From NCBI GenBank assembly GCA_023458215.1, contig JAEXAJ010000122.1, forward strand, positions 39,756 to 103,755: a stretch of DNA of 64,000 bases, in the 5' to 3' direction. The position numbers were made by a program, and so were the translations under genes. This document shows, one piece after another, positions 56,919-64,000 of the stretch (its first letter is position 1; each line of letters begins with the position of its first letter). The DNA comes from Bacteroidota bacterium (GTDB taxonomy: Bacteria; Bacteroidota; Bacteroidia; Bacteroidales; Bacteroidaceae). The notes under the pieces are model-generated. The model saw only the letters and a list, made by a program, of their open reading frames with translations. It had not been told where the DNA came from and ran no database searches.

Positions 56919-57938
56919 ATGATGTTGAAAATTAGTTTTAGCATGCATGTGCATGTCTACCGGAAGGGCACTCCGGAAGTTAAAGATGAAGGTGAGAATG
57001 AGGAAATACCGGTTCAAAGTACTTCAAAATGTTTCTTTGTATATGCGGAAGAAGAAATTGCGCAGGCTCGTGAGAGGCATCAGCATAGTACAGCCGACAA
57101 TTACACTACTGCTCTGCGTTCCTTTGCTAAGTATTATGATGGAAAGCAACTTCCTCTTTCTGACATAGACAGTCATTTGATAGAAGAGTATGGCAGATGG
57201 TTGCAAGGACAAGTCAATAAGAATACACTTTCTTGCTACATGCGTTCATTACGTTCTATTTATAATAAGGCAGTAGAATGCAACCTTGTAGTGCAGAGTA
57301 ATCCATTCCGCAATGTTTTTACGGGCATTGCCCGTACCCGCAAGCGTTCTATAGGAATAGCCGACATTTGCAAGTTGCGTGAAGTTGATCTGGAGCCGGG
57401 GTCATTTATGCAGTTGGTACGTGACATTTTCTTGTTTTGCTTTTATGCTTGCGGTATGCCTTTTATTGATGTTGCTTTCTTTAAAAAGACACAGATAAAA
57501 GATGGGAGTTTTTCTTATTATCGACGTAAGACGAATCAATTTGTACAAATAAAAATTGAACCTTGTATCGCCGAAATTATAGAGCGTTATAAATCGGATA
57601 CTCGCGATTATGTCTTTCCTTTTCTTACTTCTTCGGATGTTGATTCCGCTTATAAAGAGTACCAACGGAAGTTCTCTTCTTTTAATAAGACACTAAATGA
57701 ATTGGGTGAAAAAGCGGGAGTTGGAATGCGTCTTTCCTCTTATGTAGCCCGGCACACTTGGGCTACGTTGGCTTTCCATTCTATGGTTGATATGCCTGTT
57801 ATATCGCAGGCATTGGGGCATACCAATATGAAAACAACACAAATTTATGTGAAGGATATTGGAAACGACAAGCAGAATGCCGCGAATAGGAAAATATTAA
57901 AAGGAGTATTAGAGAGTGCACCTCTGTACAAGAGTTAA
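56919..57938 (+). CDS. Tyrosine-type site-specific recombinase next to a capsule locus
   Basis: The 339-residue integrase-family protein has the Bacteroides arrangement: a SAM-like DNA-binding domain (HSTADNYTTALRSFAKYY, residues about 56-73), then the catalytic domain. I can place the lysine in YRRKTNQ (Lys204), Arg278-His279 in YVARHTWAT, His301 in LGHTNMKTT and the nucleophile Tyr310 in TQIYVKD. The position of the first catalytic arginine is occupied by Cys178 in FYACGMPF, which is unusual. Its last codons lie inside the left arm of a perfect inverted repeat whose right arm is in the upxY leader, so it is the obvious candidate to invert that segment. Alternative start: 56922. Confidence 0.9.
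   Translation: MMLKISFSMHVHVYRKGTPEVKDEGENEEIPVQSTSKCFFVYAEEEIAQARERHQHSTADNYTTALRSFAKYYDGKQLPLSDIDSHLIEEYGRWLQGQVNKNTLSCYMRSLRSIYNKAVECNLVVQSNPFRNVFTGIARTRKRSIGIADICKLREVDLEPGSFMQLVRDIFLFCFYACGMPFIDVAFFKKTQIKDGSFSYYRRKTNQFVQIKIEPCIAEIIERYKSDTRDYVFPFLTSSDVDSAYKEYQRKFSSFNKTLNELGEKAGVGMRLSSYVARHTWATLAFHSMVDMPVISQALGHTNMKTTQIYVKDIGNDKQNAANRKILKGVLESAPLYKS
57919..57934 (+). repeat. Left arm of the 16-bp inverted repeat (inside recombinase 3' end)
   Basis: CACCTCTGTACAAGAG; its exact reverse complement is at 58107-58122. It covers codons for Ala-Pro-Leu-Tyr-Lys of the recombinase and ends 1 base before the stop codon. Confidence 0.95.
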
Positions 57939-58106
57939 ACTCACAGAATAAGAATAGAGCACTATAGCAACGACAAAAGTATGTAAATCAAATAGAAAAA
58001 TGAAATAAAGAGAATTCTTTTTTTTATTTTTTTTTGGAAAAACACATCCTTCCTTATAATTGTATATTATAATCATTTGATTTGTAGATACTTGATTTAT
58101 TTGCGC
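57935..58106. promoter_or_regulatory. Putative invertible promoter segment of the second capsule locus
   Basis: 172 bp between perfect 16-bp inverted repeats, next to a tyrosine recombinase and directly in front of upxY. This is the layout of phase-variable capsule promoters known in Bacteroides. It contains the strict -7 element TACTTTTG on the minus strand (57974-57981), a long T-rich run on plus (about 58017-58035) and the A/T hairpin TTATAAT/ATTATAA. As drawn, the promoter faces the recombinase; after inversion it would lie at about 58060-58067 facing upxY. Confidence 0.75.
57974..57981 (-). promoter_or_regulatory. Strict -7 element inside the invertible segment, facing left
   Basis: Minus-strand TACTTTTG (TAnnTTTG). 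In the present orientation transcription would run into the recombinase gene antisense, i.e. away from upxY. Confidence 0.6.
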
Positions 58107-58122
58107 CTCTTGTACAGAGGTG
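58107..58122 (+). repeat. Right arm of the 16-bp inverted repeat
   Basis: CTCTTGTACAGAGGTG, perfect reverse complement of 57919-57934; flanking bases differ on both sides, so the repeat ends are sharp. Confidence 0.95.
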
Positions 58123-58263
58123 GCATAGAAAGGCTATATCCTTAATGTAAATATTTATTACGATATGCGTAATGCATACCGGAAGAGGAAGTATTATCTT
58201 TAGTGATATGGAAAAAATAGAATAACTAGAGCAAACAAAGCAAACAAAACAATAAGGTATTTT

Positions 58264-58818
58264 ATGGTTAATCAAGAGGTTTCTAATAATCAAAAAAGTT
58301 CCGACGTTTGGTATGTCCTTCGTACTTTCAATTGCCAGGAGCTGAAGATCAGGGACTTTTTGAAAGAAAAGAAAAAAGTTCATTTTGTTCCGATGACCTA
58401 TGCGGAGAAAAGGGTACGTGAAGGAGAAGTGAAGCGTGTACTTGTTCCTGTTGTGCACAACCTCATTTTTCTCTTGAAGGACGAGTCTCAGAAGTCTATA
58501 CTCAGGATGTTGCAGGAGTGTCCTATTTCACTGAGCGTGCTCCGCGAAGCACATTCTGCTAAATGTTACGAGATTCCCGATTGCCAAATGACTGAATTTC
58601 GGATATTGTGCGACCCGAATTTTGAATGTAAAAAGTTTATCACTCACGAGGAAGCCGAAGCTAAACCGGGTAAATCAGTCCGCATTATTCACGGGCAATT
58701 CGCTGGTATAACAGGCAAATTGCATCGCATTAAAAACAACTTCTATTTTATCAAAACACTGGCAGGTGTTGGAATCATAATGCGCATCTCACGCTGGTAT
58801 TGCGAAGTTATTCAATAA
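58264..58818 (+). CDS. upxY: UpxY-family transcription antiterminator (NusG-like)
   Basis: The 184-residue protein starts with an NGN domain (VWYVLRTFNCQELKIRDFL, then VHFVPMTYAEKRV) and ends with a KOW motif (GKSVRIIHGQFAGITGKLHRI). This is the UpxY subgroup of NusG paralogues, which in Bacteroides bind the leader of their own capsule operon and prevent premature termination. It is the first gene of the operon, as expected, and follows the invertible segment. The customary second gene upxZ (an inhibitor of UpxY proteins from other loci) is missing: the sugar dehydrogenase begins 27 bases after the stop. Confidence 0.95.
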   Translation: MVNQEVSNNQKSSDVWYVLRTFNCQELKIRDFLKEKKKVHFVPMTYAEKRVREGEVKRVLVPVVHNLIFLLKDESQKSILRMLQECPISLSVLREAHSAKCYEIPDCQMTEFRILCDPNFECKKFITHEEAEAKPGKSVRIIHGQFAGITGKLHRIKNNFYFIKTLAGVGIIMRISRWYCEVIQ

Positions 58819-58845
58819 AGGAAGATCATTTTAAAACACAATCAA

Positions 58846-60156
58846 ATGAAAGAAAAACTACTCTCGCTGATAGCTGAGAGGAAAATTACTGTAGGCGTTG
58901 TCGGTTTGGGTTATGTCGGTTTGCCCCTTGCTGTAGAAAAGGCAAAAGCCGGATTCAAGACCATCGGTTTCGATGTGCAGGATGAAAAAACAAAGATGGT
59001 GAATGCCGGACACAACTACATCGGTGATGTGGTGGATACCGAACTGGCACAGCTAGTGAAAAACGGATTGCTTTCGGCTACTACCGATTTCTCATTTATA
59101 AGTAATGTCGATTTCATTGCTATTTGTGTACCTACACCCTTGGATGCCCATCAGCAGCCCGACATTAGTTATGTGGAAAATTCGGCGAAAGCTATTGCCG
59201 GATATCTCACGAAAGATACAATGGTAGTTTTGGAGTCTACCACTTATCCCGGAACCACCGAAGAGCTTATCAGGCCCATCCTTGAAGAAGGATCGGGATT
59301 GAAGTGCGGCAAAGATTTCTACTTGGGTTTTTCGCCCGAAAGAGTTGATCCGGGAAATCTTATTTATAAGACCAAGAATACTCCGAAAGTAGTGGGAGCC
59401 GTTGGTGATGATGCCAGGGAAGTGATTGCAGCCATGTATGGAGCTGTTCTTAGCGACAAAGTACATACGGTATCTTCGCCTGCCGTGGCCGAAATGACCA
59501 AGATACTGGAAAATACCTACCGCAATGTCAATATCGGACTCATTAATGAACTGGCCATTCTTTGCAACCGCATGGGCATTGACCTGTGGGAAGTGATAGA
59601 AGCTGCCAAGACCAAACCTTTCGGCTTTACCCCGTTCTATCCCGGACCGGGTTTGGGCGGACACTGCATCCCCTTAGACCCTTATTATCTTAGCTGGAAA
59701 GCCCGCGAATATGGCTTTCATACATCTATGATAGAGTCGTCCATGATGATAAACGACCGCATGCCCGAATATACCGTAGAACGTTGCGGAAAGATACTCA
59801 ACCGCCATCAGAAAGCCCTCAATGGCGCCCGCATCCTGATTATTGGCATAGCCTACAAGCAAGACATCGACGACTATCGCGAAAGCCCTGCCATCAGGGT
59901 CATTCAGGAGTTACGGAAGACGGGGGCATTCGTTTTGTTTTACGACCCTTACATCCCCGAATATAAGCAGGATGGTGTATTGCATAAAGGTGAAACCTTG
60001 ACTGCCGGCTTGTTGCAAGGCGTCGATCTGGCAGTGGTGACCGCCGCTCATACAAATGTCGATTATAATTTTGTGCAGCAACACGCTAAAGCTGTTTTCG
60101 ACACAAAGAATGTAATGAAGGAAGTAAAGAACAGACAGAATATAGAGGTACTTTAG
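58846..60156 (+). CDS. UDP-sugar 6-dehydrogenase (WbpA/WecC/TviB type)
   Basis: The 436-residue NAD-dependent enzyme oxidises C6 of a UDP-HexNAc to the uronic acid. Its NAD loop is VGVVGLGYVGLPLAVEKA near residues 16-33, the catalytic cysteine is Cys274 in GLGGHCIPLDPYY, and GFSPERVDPGN and KILENTYRNVNIGLINELA are family marks. From the genes that follow (WbpB, WbpD and WbpE types) the substrate is most likely UDP-GlcNAc, giving UDP-GlcNAcA, as in the WbpA route. It lies 27 bases after upxY. Confidence 0.92.
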   Translation: MKEKLLSLIAERKITVGVVGLGYVGLPLAVEKAKAGFKTIGFDVQDEKTKMVNAGHNYIGDVVDTELAQLVKNGLLSATTDFSFISNVDFIAICVPTPLDAHQQPDISYVENSAKAIAGYLTKDTMVVLESTTYPGTTEELIRPILEEGSGLKCGKDFYLGFSPERVDPGNLIYKTKNTPKVVGAVGDDAREVIAAMYGAVLSDKVHTVSSPAVAEMTKILENTYRNVNIGLINELAILCNRMGIDLWEVIEAAKTKPFGFTPFYPGPGLGGHCIPLDPYYLSWKAREYGFHTSMIESSMMINDRMPEYTVERCGKILNRHQKALNGARILIIGIAYKQDIDDYRESPAIRVIQELRKTGAFVLFYDPYIPEYKQDGVLHKGETLTAGLLQGVDLAVVTAAHTNVDYNFVQQHAKAVFDTKNVMKEVKNRQNIEVL

Positions 60157-60165
60157 TACGATACC

Positions 60166-61122
60166 ATGGAAAAGAAAATATGTGTAATAGGCGCCGGCAG
60201 ATGGGGAAAGAATCATATCAAAACCTTGTCCGGCATGGGTTGCCTGGCAGCTGTCGTAGAAACCGACCCTAAAAGATTGGATGAGTTTCTGGAGCAATAT
60301 CCCGGCATAAAGGGACATACGGAAGTCGATGAAGCCATTGCCTGCAAGTATGACGGATATACCGTGGCTCTTCCCGCCGAACTTCATTATCCGGTAGGGC
60401 TGAAGTTGATAGGAAAAGGGTTGAATGTGATGATGGAGAAGCCGATGACGCTAACCGCGGCACAGTCGGCGGAACTGGTGAATCTTGCCAAGCAGACGGG
60501 TGCGCGCCTGATGGTGGGGCATGTGCTGCTGTTTCATCCCGCCTTTCGCAGAATAAAGGAAGTGATAGACAGTGGTAGGCTGGGGAAACTCTTTTACCTT
60601 TATTCCCACCGCCTGAACCTGGGTACTGTGCGTACCGAAGAGAGTGTGTTCTCCTCTTTCGCTCCTCATGACATCTCTGTGCTCGATTATCTGACGGGCA
60701 GTTCTGCTTGCCGCATAGAGGCTAGAGGAAGCAAGTTCCTGCAAGATAAGGTTTACGACAGTACCATGACCCTATTGGAATATCCGCACAACGTGCATGC
60801 CCACATCTACGTGTCGTGGCTCCATCCCTATAAGCAGCAGCTATTAGTGGTGGTGGGCAGCAAGGGCATGATTTCGTTTGATGATGCTACCGGGGAGAAG
60901 GAAATACACTTTTATAATAAACGGATTGATTTTGAAAACGGCCTTCCCGTGAAGATCGAGGCTCCCGACGAAATCATTTCTTATGAAAGGAAAATGCCTC
61001 TCGAAGAGGAGTTGAAGTATTTTGCGGAGCATCTCGACTCTACTATAGACATTAACAACGGCCAGGCAGGTTACGAAGTAGTGAAAGTGCTTGAAACCGT
61101 ACAGCAAACAATAGAACGATAA
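60166..61122 (+). CDS. Gfo/Idh/MocA oxidoreductase, WbpB/WlbA-like 3-dehydrogenase
   Basis: The 318-residue protein has the Rossmann loop VIGAGRWGKNHIKTL near residues 7-21 and the EKPMTL motif near residue 92, with FHPAFRRIKEVIDSGRLGKLFYLYS marking the C-terminal domain of the WlbA/WbpB group. In the established pathway it oxidises C3 of UDP-GlcNAcA to the 3-keto form, with NAD recycled through 2-oxoglutarate. It is 10 bases downstream of the 6-dehydrogenase and its stop overlaps the start of the acetyltransferase gene by one base. Confidence 0.9.
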   Translation: MEKKICVIGAGRWGKNHIKTLSGMGCLAAVVETDPKRLDEFLEQYPGIKGHTEVDEAIACKYDGYTVALPAELHYPVGLKLIGKGLNVMMEKPMTLTAAQSAELVNLAKQTGARLMVGHVLLFHPAFRRIKEVIDSGRLGKLFYLYSHRLNLGTVRTEESVFSSFAPHDISVLDYLTGSSACRIEARGSKFLQDKVYDSTMTLLEYPHNVHAHIYVSWLHPYKQQLLVVVGSKGMISFDDATGEKEIHFYNKRIDFENGLPVKIEAPDEIISYERKMPLEEELKYFAEHLDSTIDINNGQAGYEVVKVLETVQQTIER

Positions 61123-61706
61123 TGGAAAACAAGAAAGAATGCTTTATCCACCCCAGCAGTTTTGTCGATGAGGGTGCGCAGATAGGCGAGGGTACCAAGA
61201 TCTGGCACTTCTCGCATGTACAGAAAGGGGCGGTGATAGGTAGCCATTGTTCGTTGGGGCAGAATGTAAATATAGCCTGCAACGTCAAGGTAGGCAATGG
61301 AGTTCGCATCCAGAACAATGTATCGGTTTACGAAGGCGTGGAGCTGGAAGACAATGTATTTTGCGGTCCTTCTTGTGTGTTTACCAACGTCGGCACTCCG
61401 CGCGCCCATTTCCCCGTTCACGGCGTATATGCCCGGACACTGATAAAAGAAGGTGCCTCCTTGGGAGCCAACTCCACAGTGGTTTGCGGACACACAGTGG
61501 GCAGAAGCGCGCTGATTGCCGCCGGAGCCGTAGTTACCCGGGATGTGAAAGACTTTGCGCTCATGGCAGGCGTTCCCGCCCGTCAAATAGGGTGGGTGTG
61601 CGAATGTGGCAGTCGCTTGGACGAATCACTTGCCTGCCATTGTGGTCGTAATTATCAATTATCAACTACTAATAATCAATTAACCAAATGCAATTCAGAG
61701 ATTTAA
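61122..61706 (+). CDS. WbpD/WlbB-like sugar N-acetyltransferase
   Basis: A 194-residue left-handed beta-helix acyltransferase. HPSSFVDEGAQIGEGTKIWHFSHV at the start is characteristic of WbpD/WlbB, where this region gives the catalytic His and Asn; ACNVKVGNGVRIQNNVSVYEGV and the PSCVFTNVGTPRAHFP loop follow. It would acetylate the 3-amino group made by the aminotransferase encoded next, giving UDP-2,3-diacetamido-2,3-dideoxy-glucuronate. The C-terminus carries an unusual cysteine cluster (CECGSRLDESLACHCG, four Cys and one His), perhaps a small zinc site. It overlaps the next gene by 19 bases. Confidence 0.92.
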   Translation: MENKKECFIHPSSFVDEGAQIGEGTKIWHFSHVQKGAVIGSHCSLGQNVNIACNVKVGNGVRIQNNVSVYEGVELEDNVFCGPSCVFTNVGTPRAHFPVHGVYARTLIKEGASLGANSTVVCGHTVGRSALIAAGAVVTRDVKDFALMAGVPARQIGWVCECGSRLDESLACHCGRNYQLSTTNNQLTKCNSEI

Positions 61707-62812
61707 AGAAACAGTACCAAGTACTGAAACACGAAATAGATACTGCTATGCTGGATGTAGCAGGTTCCGCCGCCTTCATCATGGGCAAGCCGGTGAAAGA
61801 ACTCGAAGCCGAGCTGGCAACGTATGTAGGTGTGAAGCATTGCGTGTCTTGTGCCAATGGTACGGATGCGCTTACCCTCGCCCTGAAAGTATGGGGTGTG
61901 GGAGCGGGAGATGCTGTTTTTGTGCCCGACTTCACTTTCTTTTCTTCTGCCGAAGTCATCTCCCTCGAGGGGGCGACTCCCGTCTTTGTCGATGTCGATA
62001 GAAATACCTTCAACATGGATCCTGCCGATCTGGAACAAAAGATTGAGATTGTCCTTGCCGAGGGTAAACTTACTCCGAAAGTAATTATTACTGTCGATTT
62101 ATTCGGTCTTCCTGCCAACTATCCCGCTATCCGGAAGATAGCCGATACATGCGGACTGCTCATACTGGAAGACGGTGCGCAAGGCTTTGGCGGAGCCATT
62201 AATGGCAAACGCGCTTGTAGTTTCGGCGATATATCCACCACCTCGTTCTTTCCCGCCAAGCCTTTGGGTTGTTACGGCGACGGCGGAGCTCTGTTTACCG
62301 ACAATGACGAGTGGGCTGCTTTGGCCGATTCCTACCGGGTGCATGGTAAAGGGATGTTTAAGTACGACAACGTGCGCATCGGTATGAACTCCCGTCTCGA
62401 TACCTTACAGGCGGCTATCTTGAAGGTTAAGTTCAATGCTTTCAGCAAATACGAACTTGACGACATCAATAAAGCTGCCGCCCGGTACACCGAAAAATTG
62501 CAAGGCGGGGTGAAGACACCGGTTGTTCCCGAAGGATATTATTCCAGTTGGGCGCAATACACCATCCGGCTGGGCAGTAAGGAAGAACGTGATGCGCTAC
62601 AAGCCCGTTTGAAGGATCAGGGCATTCCCACAATGGTTTATTATCCCACTCCTATGCACGGACAGACGGCTTACAAGGCTTTGGATGCTTCCATTCATTG
62701 TTGCCCGGTGACGCAGCAGCTTTGTGATACAGTGCTTTCACTGCCTATCCATCCTTATATCACCGAAGAGGAAATAGATACTGTTTGTGAATTGATAAAT
62801 AGTGCGAAATAG
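61688..62812 (+). CDS. WbpE/WlbC-like PLP aminotransferase (DegT family)
   Basis: The 374-residue enzyme has the PLP site NGTDALTLAL near residue 58, EDGAQGFGG, and the active-site Lys191 in SFFPAKPLGCYGDGGA. The opening MQFRDLKKQY is typical for WbpE/WlbC. It transfers an amino group from glutamate to the 3-keto sugar made by the WbpB-like enzyme. Together the four genes make a complete route from UDP-GlcNAc to UDP-GlcNAc(3NAc)A. The same superfamily occurs as a fragment at the window start, in the other capsule locus, but that one belongs to a different branch. Confidence 0.92.
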   Translation: MQFRDLKKQYQVLKHEIDTAMLDVAGSAAFIMGKPVKELEAELATYVGVKHCVSCANGTDALTLALKVWGVGAGDAVFVPDFTFFSSAEVISLEGATPVFVDVDRNTFNMDPADLEQKIEIVLAEGKLTPKVIITVDLFGLPANYPAIRKIADTCGLLILEDGAQGFGGAINGKRACSFGDISTTSFFPAKPLGCYGDGGALFTDNDEWAALADSYRVHGKGMFKYDNVRIGMNSRLDTLQAAILKVKFNAFSKYELDDINKAAARYTEKLQGGVKTPVVPEGYYSSWAQYTIRLGSKEERDALQARLKDQGIPTMVYYPTPMHGQTAYKALDASIHCCPVTQQLCDTVLSLPIHPYITEEEIDTVCELINSAK

Positions 62813-62822
62813 TTAACGGTTA

Positions 62823-63893
62823 ATGGATGTAACGAAGAATAGAGATATTTCCAGGTTGCTGGCCGTAACACGCGATTCGAAAAATTATCAACAGCTTCTT
62901 GAGCAGATAAAGACAAACAGTAATGCTTTCTCTGTAAATACTGTTTTACTCGATACCCCATGGTCGGACGAGGTGCTGGAGCTTAAAACCCGCACTCCTC
63001 AGTTGATTATTCATTTGTACTCCCTGAATCACGTACATGACCTCGACAGATTTCTTTCCTGCACCAATTTCTGTTTAGACAATGGCGCCTATATAGCTTG
63101 CCATTGTACTACTGCTGCCATGCGCAGGAAAAAAATCATGCGGCGGTTTCCGGCATTCCTTTCCTATTTCCTCTGTTTGGCGGACTATTGTTGTAACAGG
63201 GTTATGCCCAAACTGGCATTTACGAGGGAGCTGTACTACTGGTGTACGCGAGGGCAGTTACATGTACTTACCCGTGTCGAGATGTTGGGCAGGCTCTATC
63301 GGGCCGGTTTCGAACTGGTTCACGAAGAGGTGACTCAAGACGAATATTATGTGATCGCTACTAAAGTGAAAGAGCCTGTTTGCAATGACAAACCTTCCAA
63401 CGGGGTATTGATCCGCCTCAAGAGGAGAGGCAAAGGAGGCAAAATGATCGAAGTCTATAAGTTGAGGACGATGTATGCCTATTCGGAATATTTACAACCC
63501 TACATATACCAGCAAGAAGGATTGTGTGCGGGTGGTAAGATAGCCCGAGATTATCGTGTAAATTTTGTAGGCAAATTTCTGAGGAAGACATGGCTGGATG
63601 AATTGCCAATGATTGTCAATTGGATAAAAGGAGATTTGAAATTGGTGGGGGTACGTCCGCTCAGCGAACATTATTTTGGCCTTTATTCTAAAGAACTTCA
63701 GGAGTTGCGCACTCAAACCAAACCGGGGCTACTTCCTCCATTCTATGCCGATATGCCCGAAACATTGGCAGAGATACAAGAAAGTGAGATGCGTTACCTG
63801 AAGTCCTATATGGAGAATCCTTTCCGCACGGATTGGTGTTACTTTTGGAAAGCTGTGGGAAACATTGTGCTGAAAGGAAAGAGAAGCCGATAG
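62823..63893 (+). CDS. Bacterial sugar transferase (initiating phosphoglycosyl transferase type)
   Basis: The 356-residue protein ends in the bacterial sugar-transferase core: EVYKLRTMYAYSEYLQPY, GGKIARDYRVNFVGKFLRKTWLDELPMIVNWIKGDLKLVGVRPL and a C-terminal PGLLPPFY segment. The Asp-Glu of LDELP is the catalytic pair of this family, which moves a sugar-1-phosphate to undecaprenyl phosphate. The N-terminal half (about 180 residues) lacks the multiple spans of WcaJ-like proteins; it has only weak hydrophobic stretches around FPAFLSYFLCLADYCCN and an unclear fold. The ATG starts 10 bases after the aminotransferase stop. It is the last plus-strand gene visible. Confidence 0.85.
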   Translation: MDVTKNRDISRLLAVTRDSKNYQQLLEQIKTNSNAFSVNTVLLDTPWSDEVLELKTRTPQLIIHLYSLNHVHDLDRFLSCTNFCLDNGAYIACHCTTAAMRRKKIMRRFPAFLSYFLCLADYCCNRVMPKLAFTRELYYWCTRGQLHVLTRVEMLGRLYRAGFELVHEEVTQDEYYVIATKVKEPVCNDKPSNGVLIRLKRRGKGGKMIEVYKLRTMYAYSEYLQPYIYQQEGLCAGGKIARDYRVNFVGKFLRKTWLDELPMIVNWIKGDLKLVGVRPLSEHYFGLYSKELQELRTQTKPGLLPPFYADMPETLAEIQESEMRYLKSYMENPFRTDWCYFWKAVGNIVLKGKRSR

Positions 63894-63897
63894 AGCT

Positions 63898-64000
63898 TTA
63901 GAGCTCTCTGTATTCAGTTTTGGCGTCGAAACAGGGACATGCTTTGTGTACGCTTTTGCTTAGCTGGTTGTGACCCAAAATCCGGGCTTCGGGATAATCT
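63898..64000 (-). CDS. N-acetylmuramoyl-L-alanine amidase-like protein, C-terminal part
   Basis: On the minus strand the frame is open from the window edge to a TAA at 63898-63900 and reads DYPEARILGHNQLSKSVHKA then CPCFDAKTEYREL. GHNQLS..VHKACPCFD is the end of T7-lysozyme-like amidases that are common beside Bacteroides capsule loci and other mobile regions; the His and Cys there are zinc ligands in the family. Only 34 residues are visible, so the rest of the enzyme is unseen. It is convergent with the sugar transferase, 4 bases apart, with no space for a separate terminator. Confidence 0.75.
   Translation of the reverse strand, partial: DYPEARILGHNQLSKSVHKACPCFDAKTEYREL

Larger units (their letters stand above)
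57939..58263 (+). other. Intergenic region between the recombinase and upxY
   Basis: 325 bases without a gene: most of the invertible segment, the right repeat arm and a fixed upxY leader of about 140 bases (58123-58263). A near-match TATCTTTA lies at about 58194-58201 in the fixed part and could give weak constitutive expression. Confidence 0.7.

Overview
The window comes from a Bacteroides-type genome (Bacteroidales). The signs are: repeated -7 promoter elements of the form TAnnTTTG and few Shine-Dalgarno sites; an atp operon in the order beta, epsilon, AtpI-like, a, c, b, delta, alpha, gamma; a six-gene rnf operon behind an rseC-like gene; SusC/TonB-type outer membrane proteins; and capsular polysaccharide (CPS) loci with an UpxY antiterminator and a neighbouring tyrosine recombinase. 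The species cannot be fixed from the sequence alone.

Layout. (1) 1-12,052, plus strand: the distal part of one CPS locus. It holds a partial sugar aminotransferase, four family-2 and two GT4-type glycosyltransferases, two hexapeptide acyltransferases, a Wzy-like polymerase, gmd, a frameshifted toxin-antitoxin pair, an epimerase and a WecA-like phosphoglycosyl transferase. The part up to 8.4 kb is strikingly A/T-rich; composition changes abruptly at gmd. (2) 12.1-22.8 kb: an AAA-ATPase/nuclease-like gene, then on the minus strand pyrG-yidC, a MATE exporter and an S9 peptidase, then a DUF3078 protein on plus. (3) 22.9-29.9 kb: rseC-rnfBCDGEA and galE. (4) 29.9-33.4 kb: a decayed ADP-ribosyltransferase-like toxin remnant with a small partner, a thiol-disulfide lipoprotein, almost 1 kb of structured non-coding DNA, a glutathione peroxidase and a DUF1622 protein. 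(5) 33.5-41.3 kb: the complete F-type ATP synthase operon, with perfect 26-28 bp inverted repeats in two of its gaps. (6) 41.3-56.8 kb: a PIF1-like helicase, a sugar-nucleotide reductase, a two-component system divergent from a TonB-type receptor, fhs convergent with glyA, and pyrB-pyrI-flavin reductase-beta-barrel. (7) 56.9-63.9 kb: the start of a second CPS locus: tyrosine recombinase, an inverted-repeat-bounded promoter segment, upxY, four genes matching the UDP-GlcNAc to UDP-2,3-diacetamido-glucuronate route (WbpA/B/D/E type) and a sugar-1-phosphate transferase. A minus-strand amidase fragment closes the window.

The strongest candidate for something new is at 57.9-58.1 kb. A perfect 16-bp inverted repeat has its left copy inside the last codons of the recombinase gene and its right copy in the upxY leader. 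The only strict promoter element between the copies points away from upxY, so the capsule locus reads as OFF in this assembly. Flipping the segment would turn the promoter toward upxY and also replace the last residue of the recombinase (Ser) with Arg-Arg-Lys. The recombinase also lacks the usual first catalytic arginine. A second theme is several unrelated intergenic arrays of 21-22 bp units (17.5, 32.1 and 43.9 kb), whose shared period is about two DNA helical turns.
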